NCBI RefSeq assembly: GCF_040939785.1
Contig: NZ_CP162553.1
Location: 7,087,001 to 7,151,000 of the forward strand
DNA length: 64,000 nt
Direction of reading: 5' to 3'
Source: Bradyrhizobium lupini
GTDB taxonomy: Bacteria; Pseudomonadota; Alphaproteobacteria; Rhizobiales; Xanthobacteraceae
The position numbers were made by a program, and so were the translations under genes. A model generated the notes under the pieces. That model was not told the DNA's origin. It ran no database searches and worked only from the letters and a program-made list of their open reading frames with translations. Positions 54,380 through 63,256 of the stretch are shown here, in pieces (within the stretch, counting starts at the first letter, position 1; the number at the start of each line of letters is the position of its first letter).

Positions 54380-54553
54380 ATGCGCTTCGTCGACCGACAA
54401 GGGAAGGACGTCCCGAATGGAACGAGATGTCTTGCGGTACACGATAATGGCGACGGCACAACCACGATTTACTACAAGTCCGTCACCGAGGTTTTGGTCG
54501 ACTCGCGGGTGCATCCGAGGCCAAGATCGGATGCCCGAAAGTGTGATCCATGA
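54380..54553 (+). CDS. Small hypothetical protein (57 aa)
   Basis: ATG 54380 with GGGAGG upstream: RFVDRQGKDVPNGTRCLAVH, then DNGDGTTTIYYKSVTEVLVD. Beta-rich small protein. No family recognised. Confidence 0.5.
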   Translation: MRFVDRQGKDVPNGTRCLAVHDNGDGTTTIYYKSVTEVLVDSRVHPRPRSDARKCDP

Positions 54554-54948
54554 ACTGCGCCGCCTGCGTGTGTAGTTATATTCTTGGTTATATTTGGCGT
54601 TGAATTTGTCGGTACCGCGCCGTCATGGAGAGCGATACGAACGCCTCGTCCGTGAAGACTGGCACGGCTGGCTTTCCAGCCCCCAATGCTCCCGGCTGCC
54701 AATTCAATTGCGGATCAGAGCGCCGGGAGTGCCGCGGGGCGAGGCATCGATCAACTCGGCCCCCGGGCATGAGGTCCGCACCTAACCAGCGCGGGGGCCG
54801 AAGGTCTGCCTGGTCAAGGCCCGACAGCCGCAACATGGTGCACGCTGCTCGTTAGTCCTGCCAGTCCAAATAACAGCTTGGGACAAGGCCGTGAGGGATT
54901 ACGCCGCTTGTGCTTCCGAGGTCCACGGCGGCCGGATGCGATCAAAAC
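54554..54948. other. Gap without recognisable genes
   Basis: About 395 bp between the 57-aa gene and the large minus-strand protein. Small frames exist on both strands but none has a start signal or protein-like composition I trust. Confidence 0.5.
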
Positions 54949-56442
54949 TTACGCCCAAAGACCCTGACGTTCGCTGATCCTCTCGATCAGCGGCACGCTT
55001 CCATCCCGGAATGCCGGCGCGTCGAGCGAGATGAAGCGACGATCAACGGCGTCCTCTTTCCATGCAGCCTTGACGAACATCTTCGCGATCCGACCCGCGT
55101 CTTCCGGCGTAACCTCCTTTAGCCACAGCGCCGCAGCGAGCGAACTAACCGCGGGCCTGCGGATGTGGGGCGGCAGGTTGCGTGGGATGACCTGATCGGC
55201 GAGCGTAAACAGCGGATCAGCCGGCGCCGCGATTATGCCCGTTAATGTCGGCTCCCGCAGATTCGAGGAGCGAATGATAGCTGGTCGCGGCACTATAAGG
55301 CGCGGCTGCTGCGAGTTACGGTCGATCATCTCCGCTATGTCGTGGTGGAGACGACGGATGGCCCTGATCTGGCGAAAGTCGCAAACGAACGCCGCCGTAT
55401 GCCGATCTGTCAAGACGGTGACCCGCGTGCCGGCAATCACAGCCGCGCGCACCTTCTCGACCAATTCCTGCTTAGGTGTATGAGTCGGGTTCCTCGATCG
55501 GAGGCCGACGCACGTCAAGCACTGCCGATGCCAGCGACCATCGTTCTGCAAGTAGCTCTTGCCATGGATCGCATAGGAATGCCCTTGTGCGCAGAAATCC
55601 CGTCCTCCGCGGTGGCCCTTTTTCTTATCGGCCAGTTTGCGATTGCGCTGGACCAGAGCAGCAGCCCAAGCACCCCAATTTCGATACCTTTCGCAGTGCT
55701 TTTCAAATTTGTTTGCAGATACGATGGCCTTGGTGCCTTTGACGTAGCCAGTCAGCCATCGTTTGCTCATCCCTTTTTCGAGAACTGACATACACGCGAC
55801 GGCCTGCTCGGGCCTCATGTATTCCTCCTGATGTGGGATAGCGGCGCGCGCGTTAATCTTGTCGAGGCATTCAGCCAACGCGGCACAGTCGGCCGGATGA
55901 GGACAATTTCTACAGGTATCAATAGCGGCGCAGTCAGGAATGCTGAAATTCCGCGCCTTTAATTCGGGGAATGTCGGGAGGTCATCTTCTGTAACGTTCG
56001 TCGGGCGCGCTGGAAGATTGGGGTTAGAGCGTCCCTTCCTCTTGTCTGCAAGCTTGCGGTTGCACGCAGCAAGACCCAGCGCCTTTGCGCCCCACTCCGG
56101 ATACAGCTCGCAGTGCTTATCGAACGCCTTCTTGGAGCAGATCGTCGTTCCACCACCACCGACGATTGTACGTAGTGTCTCGCTAGCCTCCAGGCGCGCC
56201 ATGAAGGACGCGGCCTCGGTCGGGTTCATCGTGAACACTGCCCCGGCGATCAGCTTGGAAAGGCACGACTCGCAGACTCGCGGGGCCTTCTTGCCGGTTC
56301 GGAAGCGTGACAGCGGCAAGTTGTGCTCACATCGACGACACACCTTCATCATGACCGTCTCCATTTGTTGGACAGTAAGCGCGGGATGCGCGTCGCGCAG
56401 CCAGATCCTGAATCGCGGCGCCGCGTGGACGCGCTCAGCCAT
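54949..56442 (-). CDS. Large zinc-motif protein with internal duplication and sigma-like C-terminus
   Basis: 497 residues. Residues 35-60: CRRCEHNLPLSRFRTGKKAP followed by C-E-S-C, a zinc knuckle. Two related modules: FDKHCELYPEWGAKALGLAA (about 110) with NRKLADKRKG, and FEKHCERYRNWGAWAAALVQ (about 250) with NRKLADKKKG. Then a Cys/His region (FCAQGHSYAIHGK, RQCLTCVG). The last about 90 residues (LADQVIPRNLPPHIRRPAVS, RRFISLDAPAFRDGSVPLIE) recall the S-L-D-x-P-x-x-x-D-G-S pattern of sigma-factor linkers. Possibly a phage-type transcription factor; inference only. Confidence 0.6.
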   Translation of the reverse strand: MAERVHAAPRFRIWLRDAHPALTVQQMETVMMKVCRRCEHNLPLSRFRTGKKAPRVCESCLSKLIAGAVFTMNPTEAASFMARLEASETLRTIVGGGGTTICSKKAFDKHCELYPEWGAKALGLAACNRKLADKRKGRSNPNLPARPTNVTEDDLPTFPELKARNFSIPDCAAIDTCRNCPHPADCAALAECLDKINARAAIPHQEEYMRPEQAVACMSVLEKGMSKRWLTGYVKGTKAIVSANKFEKHCERYRNWGAWAAALVQRNRKLADKKKGHRGGRDFCAQGHSYAIHGKSYLQNDGRWHRQCLTCVGLRSRNPTHTPKQELVEKVRAAVIAGTRVTVLTDRHTAAFVCDFRQIRAIRRLHHDIAEMIDRNSQQPRLIVPRPAIIRSSNLREPTLTGIIAAPADPLFTLADQVIPRNLPPHIRRPAVSSLAAALWLKEVTPEDAGRIAKMFVKAAWKEDAVDRRFISLDAPAFRDGSVPLIERISERQGLWA

Positions 56443-56631
56443 CAGGATTTCTCATTCAGCGCGGATGGGATTTGATTCGGCCGGACGGGAGCCGACCGCA
56501 GGCCTCAGGCGCTCACGGAAGTGATTTTGACTCTGCACGGGAGTGCGGACTTTAAGGTCCGCTTTGGGGTCCAAAAGCAGCCTTCGTGCCCACGTTACCG
56601 ATTGGTCCGCTGAGGGCAACCCGGACATCTG

Positions 56632-56898
56632 GATCAGGCCCGATCGCTCGCCGAAAATGAGCCCTACGATCTTGCCATTCTCGACATCAATTTGCAGGGC
56701 TCAAATGTCAGGCCAGTAGCGGAGGCGATCACGGCTCGGGGGCCCCCGTTCTTTTTTCTGAGCGGTTATGGTTCGGGTGGGGTGCCGGAGTAATTCAAGA
56801 GCAGGCCCGTGTTGCATAAGCCGTGCGCGATCGAAATGCTAAGCCGGACTATCGACGCGATCTGGCCGAACCGGCAGCCTGATGATGCTCAAGGCTAA
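56632..56898 (+). pseudogene. Response-regulator receiver domain remnant
   Basis: In one frame: DQARSLAENEPYDLAILDIN (phospho-acceptor Asp in L-D-I-N-L), then PPFFFLSGYGSGGVPE, an in-frame TAA at about 56776, then SRPVLHKPCAIEMLSRTIDA (conserved Lys). This is the C-terminal two thirds of a receiver domain with the stop replacing a Glu-like position; the N-terminal acidic pocket is missing. Confidence 0.65.
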
Positions 56899-57150
56899 GG
56901 CGGCGGAGGAGGGGGCAGGCGTGCGGTTGACAAGGCGCCAAGAAAGAGGTGAGCAAAATTCGCGACGGCAACGTCTTTATGGTTTCGGTCATCCCGCGCC
57001 CTCCTCGTATCGCCGTCACTGACCGCAACGCTCGACGCCTCCGCTTCTTGCGATCTGTGAAGGGAGCATCGCGCCTACGTCGGTGATGATCTGATCGCAA
57101 AATTGGAAAATCCTATTGTCTTTCAAAGCTTCAACGCGGTGGCGAACGGG
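56899..57150. other. Gap without supported genes
   Basis: An 83-residue minus frame covers part of it but is Arg-rich with no start signal; I see no RNA gene or repeat here. Confidence 0.4.
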
Positions 57151-57420
57151 CTAGACAGCGGTTGCAAAACTAGCAACCCTATGCCGCGCCACCTCGGCGC
57201 CGCTGGCATCAACCACGATTACAACCGTATCCGCATCACGGTCGCAATCGGGATCGCTGGCGATATCCCGAGCGACACGGGCGCCGTATTGGGCAGCTTC
57301 TTCAGCCGAGCGAAATAACTCCCCGACATCGTCCGCCTGTGTCTCGCCTTTGTGGAAAATTGGGAAGTAGTAACGTCGCAAGCTGCGGCCCTCGTCCTTT
57401 AGCCGCGATCGTGCCCACAT
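57151..57420 (-). CDS. DUF6894-like small protein
   Basis: 89 residues from ATG 57420; TTG 57381 with AGGACGAGG upstream could be the true start, giving RRYYFPIFHKGETQADDVGE at the N-terminus. Then LFRSAEEAAQYGARVARDIA and TVVIVVDASGAEVARHRV. This Y-F-x-x-x-x-x-G ... D-x-x-G-x-E pattern is that of DUF6894 proteins, abundant and uncharacterised in Bradyrhizobium. Confidence 0.65.
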   Translation of the reverse strand: MWARSRLKDEGRSLRRYYFPIFHKGETQADDVGELFRSAEEAAQYGARVARDIASDPDCDRDADTVVIVVDASGAEVARHRVASFATAV

Positions 57421-57624
57421 GTCAGGACGGCCCGCACCTGTCAAAAACGACAGGGTCAGTGCGACAGCGGCGCTAGCAAGCAGCCCCGCGGTTACCGTGA
57501 TCGTTGTGGAATAACACGGTGATGTTTTGAAATTTTATCAGCCGGTGAAGTTCAACGGCGGCATGGTTGCGCACTACGCGCCATGTTGTTAGACCGCGCT
57601 CCTAACAATTCATGGAGTCACCGA

Positions 57625-57807
57625 GTGGCCAAAAAGGCAAAGAAAACTGTTCGCCGCGAGTGGACATCCGCTGAGCTGCGAGCTCTTAAAAAGCACTCAA
57701 AGGATCGTACTCCCGTTGCGAAGATTGCAAAGGAGATGAAGCGCACTGAGGGGGCGCTTCGTCAGAAGGCGCTCGTCTTGGGATTTGGTTTAGGCCATCA
57801 GCGCTAA
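57625..57807 (+). CDS. Small Myb/SANT-like basic protein (60 aa)
   Basis: GTG 57625. Lysine-rich start (AKKAKKTVRREWTSAELRAL) then KKHSKDRTPVAKIAKEMKRT and GALRQKALVLGFGLG. The W-T-x-x-E-x-x-x-L-K ... I-A-x-x-x-x-R-T-x-x-A-L-R-x-K pattern is a SANT/HTH-like fold frequent in Bradyrhizobium genomes. Probably DNA-associated. Confidence 0.68.
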   Translation: MAKKAKKTVRREWTSAELRALKKHSKDRTPVAKIAKEMKRTEGALRQKALVLGFGLGHQR

Positions 57808-57956
57808 TTGGAGGGCCGGTCAGGTAAACGGGCCACCAACCGATAAGCTCACCCCTTACGCGGAACTTGCGCGCCGGCACCTCCGGCCGGTCTCAGCCAA
57901 TCTTCTGCCAGCCCCAACCAAGCCTCCTTGCCCGGCGGCCCAATAGATCCATCGGC

Positions 57957-58388
57957 CTACTTGCGCCGTCTAAAGGGCACTACTTTCCCGGTTGGTTTTG
58001 GGGTTCGAGCAGGCGGCGGATCGGGCTCCGGCGTTTCCGGATCAATGCCGTAAAGGTCCTCTACGCTCACCTCTATCTTCCTCCACCGCTTCCCGCCTTC
58101 ATTGTACGCGAGAAGTGCCCAATTCTCGGTGAAACGCGCATCCTTCCACGGGATCAGGTTGCTATCCTCATCATCACCCGGCTCGTCGTCATCGCTCACT
58201 TTGCGGGGAACGGGAATGGTGATAGCTGGCTCCTCCCAGATGACGCCACCAGGTCCGATAGAGGTGTACTCACACTGGCTCGGGTCCAGAACCTCATCAA
58301 GCATGTACGCCAAGTCATAGACGTTCGGGGCGTAAAACACTCCGACCAGGTCATGTTCTTTGATCGTCCGGACGAGATACGCGGGCAT
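57957..58388 (-). CDS. Hypothetical protein, island cargo
   Basis: 143 residues from ATG 58388. PAYLVRTIKEHDLVGVFYAP, NVYDLAYMLDEVLDPSQCEY, an acidic patch (KVSDDDEPGDDEDSN) and a basic Pro-rich tail (PARTPKPTGKVVPFRRRK). No known domain. Confidence 0.6.
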   Translation of the reverse strand: MPAYLVRTIKEHDLVGVFYAPNVYDLAYMLDEVLDPSQCEYTSIGPGGVIWEEPAITIPVPRKVSDDDEPGDDEDSNLIPWKDARFTENWALLAYNEGGKRWRKIEVSVEDLYGIDPETPEPDPPPARTPKPTGKVVPFRRRK

Positions 58389-58543
58389 GACCAGTTCCTA
58401 GCCGTCAGCATCCTTCCCTAGGATATTAAGCAAAGCAATGTGGTGCCCGTTGTCAAAGCGTCGGAAAATTCCGAAACTGTCTCAGCTTGACGATATTGGG
58501 ACCGGATATCTCGAGTGTAATTCTCACGAATACGGAGGGGGAC

Positions 58544-58924
58544 TTGAAGCCTTTAAATGTCATCTTGCCGATATTTGTGGCCGCGGCGGGCTGCATTCCA
58601 AGTGAGAGGGTGCACGCCGATACGCTTCGCTGGATCTGCAAGTACGATGCCATGGCATCGCCGACGGGAGTGCAAAGGGAAAATTTCAAACTTGAGTTCG
58701 CGTTAGATACGCTGACAAAGAGGGCGGTTCTCATCGGCAATGCCGGATTGTCCGATGTTGGTTTTTTCAACGGTGATCAGGCAATCACGTTCGAAGAGAA
58801 GCTGGCTGGTGGCGCCGTCCAAACGACCTCGATCAGTCACACAGACGGCAAGTCGGTACACAGCAGACACTCTATACTGAACGGAAACTTCGTTCCTTCT
58901 CAATACTATGGCGCATGCAAGTAG
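58544..58924 (+). CDS. Small secreted protein
   Basis: 126 residues from TTG 58544 (GAGGGGG upstream). Signal peptide KPLNVILPIFVAAAGCIPSE then RVHADTLRWIC; mature part TTSISHTDGKSVHSRHSILN and a C-terminal Cys. One Cys early and one at the end may form a disulfide. Of a type common in Bradyrhizobium islands; function unknown. Confidence 0.6.
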   Translation: MKPLNVILPIFVAAAGCIPSERVHADTLRWICKYDAMASPTGVQRENFKLEFALDTLTKRAVLIGNAGLSDVGFFNGDQAITFEEKLAGGAVQTTSISHTDGKSVHSRHSILNGNFVPSQYYGACK

Positions 58925-59068
58925 GGCCCTTCAAGCCGTCCGCGCAAAACACGCCGGTTCACGCGGGCGGGCTCCCTGCACGCGGGTGTGATGCGCATGT
59001 GTGAAGTAGTTCACAAGTGGCAGATATCGCCAAGCATAGTGTGCGCGCTTCAGGTGGAGGGAAGCGCC

Positions 59069-59257
59069 ATGAATGCTAATTGGACGACCTCTCGAATGTT
59101 CGCACTGACAGCCGTTGTTCTGGTGGCAGCCGGTGCCACTATGGCGATTGGCACTCCTCTCAAAGTGATTGAACCGACTTTGGGAAAAGATTGGCAATGC
59201 AGCCGAACGTTGCTGCTTGTGACGACTTGTTCTCACTCGGGCGTTCGACCGGAATAA
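59069..59257 (+). CDS. Small exported protein (62 aa)
   Basis: ATG 59069 with GGAGGGAAG upstream. Signal sequence RMFALTAVVLVAAGATMAIG, then EPTLGKDWQCSRTLLLVTTC with two cysteines. Likely periplasmic and disulfide-bonded. Confidence 0.58.
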   Translation: MNANWTTSRMFALTAVVLVAAGATMAIGTPLKVIEPTLGKDWQCSRTLLLVTTCSHSGVRPE

Positions 59258-59266
59258 GAACCACTT

Positions 59267-59500
59267 TCAACGACCATCATTTGAAGGTTCCCACGCGAAA
59301 AAATGCAACCTCTCCTCGGCCGCGTTTGGTGATTGCGCGCTTGTGTAGGGAGCTGAGCGCCATTCGGCGGTGCAGAGAATCCCTCGATCGCATTCATCTG
59401 CGAGCTTAAGCAGCAGGTCAGCGTTAGCCTTATCGCCAGAAGCGAGGGCTAATCTGCGATATCGGTTGGCACGGGCGTTGCTCACGAATCCCGATCTCAA
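59267..59500 (-). CDS. Small helical protein, Bradyrhizobium island type
   Basis: 77 residues. NARANRYRRLALASGDKANA, LLLKLADECDRGILCTAEW. The Y-R-x-L-A ... A-D-L-L-x-K-x-A-D-E-x-x-R-G-x-L-C-T pattern recurs in many short Bradyrhizobium proteins. No known function. Confidence 0.55.
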   Translation of the reverse strand: MRSGFVSNARANRYRRLALASGDKANADLLLKLADECDRGILCTAEWRSAPYTSAQSPNAAEERLHFFAWEPSNDGR

Positions 59501-59585
59501 GCTACAAAGCAGGACATTGGTCCTAGTCCGTCCGCCGCTCGCGCGATTACCACCAGCAAAGCCGCCGGTTCATTCACGCAGCACC

Positions 59586-59828
59586 TTACTTCAGCGGAGG
59601 CAAATCGCCTTGAAGGCACCGGCCCACTTTGGAATGCATAGGATCTTCGCACGCGGCAAGGGTCGTAAGTACGTGATTGCAGACAGCGCATTGAAACGTA
59701 TGCAAGTCCACGCCTGGGCGTTCTAGCTCGATACTGACCAGCATCATCGAAGATTTGCACCTCGGACAGGCGGGGCGCTGCAATGCGATGGGTGCAAAGG
59801 TGGGCGGCAGGTGTTCAGATTGGGTCAT
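59586..59828 (-). CDS. Zinc-ribbon small protein
   Basis: 80 residues. RPACPRCKSSMMLVSIELER and FQCAVCNHVLTTLAACE give two C-x-x-C pairs about 30 residues apart, a rubredoxin-like zinc ribbon. Related cargo proteins are at 62987 and 63433. Confidence 0.6.
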   Translation of the reverse strand: MTQSEHLPPTFAPIALQRPACPRCKSSMMLVSIELERPGVDLHTFQCAVCNHVLTTLAACEDPMHSKVGRCLQGDLPPLK

Positions 59829-60514
59829 GGGTGCTTCCCTCGAGGCGGGAGCCCAACACTCTCAGTCACCGGTAATGCCTCGGTGCGGTCGCCGATGACC
59901 GAACGAGTATGCGCCGAATGGGGTCTCAATCGCGAGTCAATTCCCGGTGCGCCGGTCTGTGCGCCAGCGGCTTGCGGCGCACGCCGGCCGGCTTGCCCTC
60001 CCGGACCATCATGCTGCGCCCCTTCAGCGGCAACGTGAGCTGCTTGTCAAAGCGCCTGGTCCCCTTGGCGCTGAGGAAGCCCTCAAGGGCGCCCGCTTCA
60101 TCGTCGCTGTCGACCGCTACGGCCAGTTCCAGGTCGCACGCAGAACGTCGCCAATTGATCAAGCAGTACATCACCGACTGCCAGGCGATTATCAGAAAGC
60201 TGCTGCGCAGATTGAACTGATAGCTGCGGAACTGCGGTTCCCTTGTTGAGATCAGCGTCCATCGAGCGCAGGCGGCCTTCACGAGACTGTCATGGCACAT
60301 TTTTAGCATGGTCCCGCGACGGGAGATCGGCGCGCTAGGTCCCCGCTGTCTCGGCCTGATGACCAAGACTATGCGGGGAGTGAGCCGGCTCTTTTGGTCT
60401 GCGGTTGGTTCGACAGGCTACTTGGAAGTTAGCGCAGGTCACCGGCCAAGTTTTTGCGGTGAAGAAGTTTGAGAGCGACCTTTTTTGCGCATTTCCTTCT
60501 TTGGAGGGTTTTCC
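59829..60514. other. Long gap with no confidently real gene
   Basis: Several overlapping frames on both strands cover 59909-60366 (for example a minus frame ending KPAGVRRKPLAHRPAHRELT), but none has a clear start signal or family. Possibly one degenerate gene. The last 60 bp hold the SD of the gene at 60515. Confidence 0.4.
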
Positions 60515-60730
60515 ATGCGTATCCCGCCAATTCAAAATTCGTATGTTGCGGCATTATTGAAACTGCACGAGCAGCGACTAGAAAGGCTACGCATCGATCC
60601 AAAGATCGCACGGGATTATGCCGAAATCCTTCTTCTGAGGAAAAGACTCAGAGCACTCAATCAGAAGAAAGCTCCGTCCGCAGCGCTCAGCACACGAAAC
60701 GCACGATCTCGCACCGATAGGCGCGCCTGA
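60515..60730 (+). CDS. Small basic protein (71 aa)
   Basis: ATG 60515 preceded by GGAGG. RIPPIQNSYVAALLKLHEQR, LERLRIDPKIARDYAEILLL, then an Arg/Lys/Ser-rich tail. Helical; no family recognised. Confidence 0.55.
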   Translation: MRIPPIQNSYVAALLKLHEQRLERLRIDPKIARDYAEILLLRKRLRALNQKKAPSAALSTRNARSRTDRRA

Positions 60731-60844
60731 TGCATCGATGCGCGCTCCTGAAGGAGCGGATGGGCAAACTAACGGATGTGGATGCAGGAACCAGCGGGCG
60801 CGCATCCGAACTCGCCGGGACGGCGGCACAGACCAGAGCGCAAG

Positions 60845-61024
60845 GTGGAAGAATACAGAGCCTATCTCGTCGATCAGGACGGCCACTTCACCGGCCGGAT
60901 CGATCTCCTTTGTCGAGATGAACACGACGCCCGCCAACGTGCCAAGCAGCTTGTTGACGGCCACGCCGTGGAGCTATGGCAAGGCGACCAGAGAATCGAG
61001 CGGTTCGAGCCGCCACCGCGTTGA
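60845..61024 (+). CDS. Bradyrhizobium small protein, E-Y-R-A-Y-L type (59 aa)
   Basis: GTG 60845: EEYRAYLVDQDGHFTGRIDL, RQRAKQLVDGHAVELWQGDQ, RIERFEP. The pattern Y-R-A-Y-L-x-D ... G-H ... L-x-C-x-D-E-x-x-A ... V-D-G-H-x-V-E-L-W is very frequent in Bradyrhizobium small ORFs. Function unknown. Confidence 0.65.
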   Translation: MEEYRAYLVDQDGHFTGRIDLLCRDEHDARQRAKQLVDGHAVELWQGDQRIERFEPPPR

Positions 61025-61172
61025 TTTTGGCCGTGGGCTAAGTTCACTTTTGGACACTGTAGAGCCGTGCTCTAATTTAGGTTAAGTGAGCAAGAGGCGG
61101 GACCCTGCCAATGCTCACCGACAATCGATCTGAAACGACCCGGCCGCGCCGCCCCAATTCGGCAGCCACCAG

Positions 61173-61340
61173 ATGACGGTCGAAATGCTCCGCCGATCTC
61201 GGGAGCAGATCGCCGCATCGCTGGCGCTGCTCCGCAGCGGTGCGGCGAGGGATCATCCGCGATGCCGACCAAGCGAGCGAGCGTCGCGCTTAGAAGCCCT
61301 TCTGGCGCCGCAAGCTTACTCTTTCCGGTTCTCACGCTGA
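61173..61340 (+). CDS. Possible 55-aa protein
   Basis: ATG 61173: TVEMLRRSREQIAASLALLR opens like other short helical Bradyrhizobium proteins; the rest (DHPRCRPSERASRLEALLAP) is less convincing. Overlaps the convergent gene at 61316 by 25 bp. Confidence 0.4.
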   Translation: MTVEMLRRSREQIAASLALLRSGAARDHPRCRPSERASRLEALLAPQAYSFRFSR

Positions 61341-61498
61341 GCCCTGATCTCTGCGCGAACGGAAGCACTCTCAAAGATCGAACGTCTTAGTGCGAGAATT
61401 GTCCGTTCGCTTTCCTCGCACAAAGCACGCCGCTGCTCGCGAATAGCCCGAGATTCGTAGAAGACTCGCTCGATGCGCGCAGAAACCGAATCCGACAT
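61316..61498 (-). CDS. Short charged helical protein (60 aa)
   Basis: SDSVSARIERVFYESRAIRE, QRRALCEESERTILALRRSI, then FESASVRAEIRAQRENRKE. Helical throughout with charged heptads; similar short proteins occur throughout Bradyrhizobium accessory DNA. Confidence 0.55.
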   Translation of the reverse strand: MSDSVSARIERVFYESRAIREQRRALCEESERTILALRRSIFESASVRAEIRAQRENRKE

Positions 61499-61700
61499 GT
61501 AGCGACCATGGAGCCGCCTCAGCTGGTCGCCATTTAAGTAGGTACCCCCAAATTCTGAAATCGATTAACCCAGGTTAGTGAATAGGGATGCCAGGAGGCG
61601 GAGCAGGAAGCCACAGTTCGCAACGACGGATTTGGCCCGCTCCTAGAGGGGCGGTCCTTCCGTACAGGCTCCTAACAATCTCCAGTATCTGACAGCAAAA

Positions 61701-61838
61701 GGCCCGGCAGTGTGAACCGGCGGGCCCGCAGTTCTCCGGGCGAGAACAGATTGTGATTTTAATAAATCTCCCTTTGTTCCAAAAGCGTGTATTTATAAGC
61801 GGAACACCCAGAAGTAAGTCCACCTCACTGGGCGGCTG
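61701..61838. repeat. Hairpin-bearing repeat element R, copy 2 (inverted)
   Basis: Reverse complement of 52694-52828 over the conserved core (CTTACTTCTGGGTGTTCCGC, TTATAAATACACGC, ending GTTCTC-GCCCG-GAGAAC). The terminal hairpin CCCGGC-AGTGTGAACC-GGCGGG at 61703-61724 is, however, in the same plus-strand orientation as copy 1, so that hairpin is flipped relative to the rest of the element. Confidence 0.8.
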
Positions 61839-62986
61839 AGAGACGGCCCCGGCTTCGGGGGGGGCTGGAAGGTGGGCCGGGGCCGGCCCGCCGGCTCCCG
61901 GTCGTGTGAGCCAGCAAACCCTCCAAGTTTTCCTCTGCGCGTTCGTTCCTCTAAGAGCCTTTCGAGGACACAATTGCGGCGCGGCCTGCCGTTGCTAAAT
62001 CCGGCCTGACCTCCGCCCTCGGTAGCCGCACCCGGCGCACACAAAGCGCGGCTCGATACCAGACAAGCGAACCTCGTCCGGCCAGGGAGTTGCGACCCCA
62101 TTGGCAGCAGATCAGGAGCCGCTTCGGCCATCTCGCGCATCTCACCAAAGGTGATCTTCTGAAGCCGCATGCCGGTTTTCACGGCCATGTCGCCGAAAGT
62201 CAATGGTCGGCCCTCAGCGGCTCAGCAGGCGCGCAAGGTGGGTAAACAAACGCGCCGGTTCACTTGGTTGGCCTGTTCGGGATAGCAAGGACCGGTCTAG
62301 CCCCCCAAAAAAATGAGCTCGAGCCTTGTTCGCCTATCGGCCTGGCGCGGAGGGAAGGTAATTCGGCTTCAGGTCTTTCCCGTCCTTGGGGCCGCTTCTT
62401 GGCAAGCCTGACTGAAAGATGAGTCACACAATGAAATGCGCACCCCCGGAAGAGGGTGGCATCGCCGCGGAATGTCGCGGCTTCGACGCTCGCAGTCTAA
62501 CGGAAAGCCCCTTTCTCAAGAAGGGGCGGTTGAACTCGCGGCGCCCAAGGGGAGGGCTCCGGGGCGGGCTGGCGGACCGTCCTTAACGCGGCACGGATGC
62601 CTTCTTACGCGGCCGCCCTTCTCGTCATTGGCGCACAAGCTTGGACCGCATACCGGTCAGCATCGTGTAGGCAAGACGCCGCCAGATCAGGTTCATCAGG
62701 ACTAGCATGTGGTATCCCCGTGTTCGATTCCGCCACTTTCGACCCCCTCTGTTTCAGCAAGATTTCGCGGGGCCGGGAAATGGCTTCGCGCGAGGTCGGG
62801 GTCGCGTCCCCGGTGCAGGTCGGGATGGCGGCGAGTTAATTGACACCGCCAGGGGAGGTCTGAGCGATCGGTGTCATAATGGTACGCTGTCGCGGCCGCC
62901 CGGCAGGTGGGCGGAAATCTCATTCTCCAATGGCAATCGGAACGCCGCGTCTGATCGTACAGAAATGGAATAGCTGCGGGGGCCAG
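61839..62986. other. Long gap, no supported gene
   Basis: About 1.1 kb. Frames on both strands lack start signals and protein-like composition. A terminator-like CCCCTTTCTCAAGAAGGGG hairpin is present near 62506-62526. I see no RNA gene I can defend. Confidence 0.4.
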
Positions 62987-62996
62987 TCACGCTGGC
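62982..62996. terminator. Hairpin of the GCGTGA family (copy D)
   Basis: GCCAG-TCACG-CTGGC followed by GGGGCTTTC at the 3' end of the zinc-motif gene (62987). On the minus strand this reads CCCCGCCAGCGTGACTGGC. Confidence 0.55.
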
Positions 62997-63256
62997 GGGG
63001 CTTTCGGTTTTTGATTAGCTGCGGCACGAGCGGCGCCTTTCAAGGCCGCTTCGATGGTCTTAGGCCGCGTACCTCGGCGGGATCTTCCGCTTTGCTGCTT
63101 AGGCGCGGATGATCGGGACACTCTCGTAACAAGCCACAGATCGCTGCGGCAGCTGGCGCATTCATAACGCTTCAGTTCGTAGCCTTTGGTCACGGGGAAA
63201 ACAGCTTTGAGCAGTCGAGCTTGGCTACAAACGGTGCATCCGGCTTCGCCATTCAC
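62987..63256 (-). CDS. Zinc-motif small protein
   Basis: 89 residues from GTG 63256 (GGGAGG upstream; frame open to TTG 63286). GCTVCSQARLLKAVFPVTKG and YECASCRSDLWLVTRVSR give C-x-x-C pairs, then a basic tail (RGTRPKTIEAALKG). A zinc ribbon that may bind nucleic acid or protein. Confidence 0.58.
   Translation of the reverse strand: MNGEAGCTVCSQARLLKAVFPVTKGYELKRYECASCRSDLWLVTRVSRSSAPKQQSGRSRRGTRPKTIEAALKGAARAAANQKPKAPPA

Noticed and set aside
56849..57100. 83-aa minus-strand ORF
   Set aside because: Arg-rich, no ribosome site, overlaps the receiver remnant; not protein-like.
61793..62203. Minus-strand 136-aa ORF that extends into repeat copy 2
   Set aside because: The part over the repeat is conserved as DNA, not frame; the other part lacks a start signal.
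62711..62745. Possible tRNA T arm (GTGTTCGATTCCGCCAC)
   Set aside because: The T-loop-like TTCGATT has no pairing stem, and no D or anticodon arm lies upstream.
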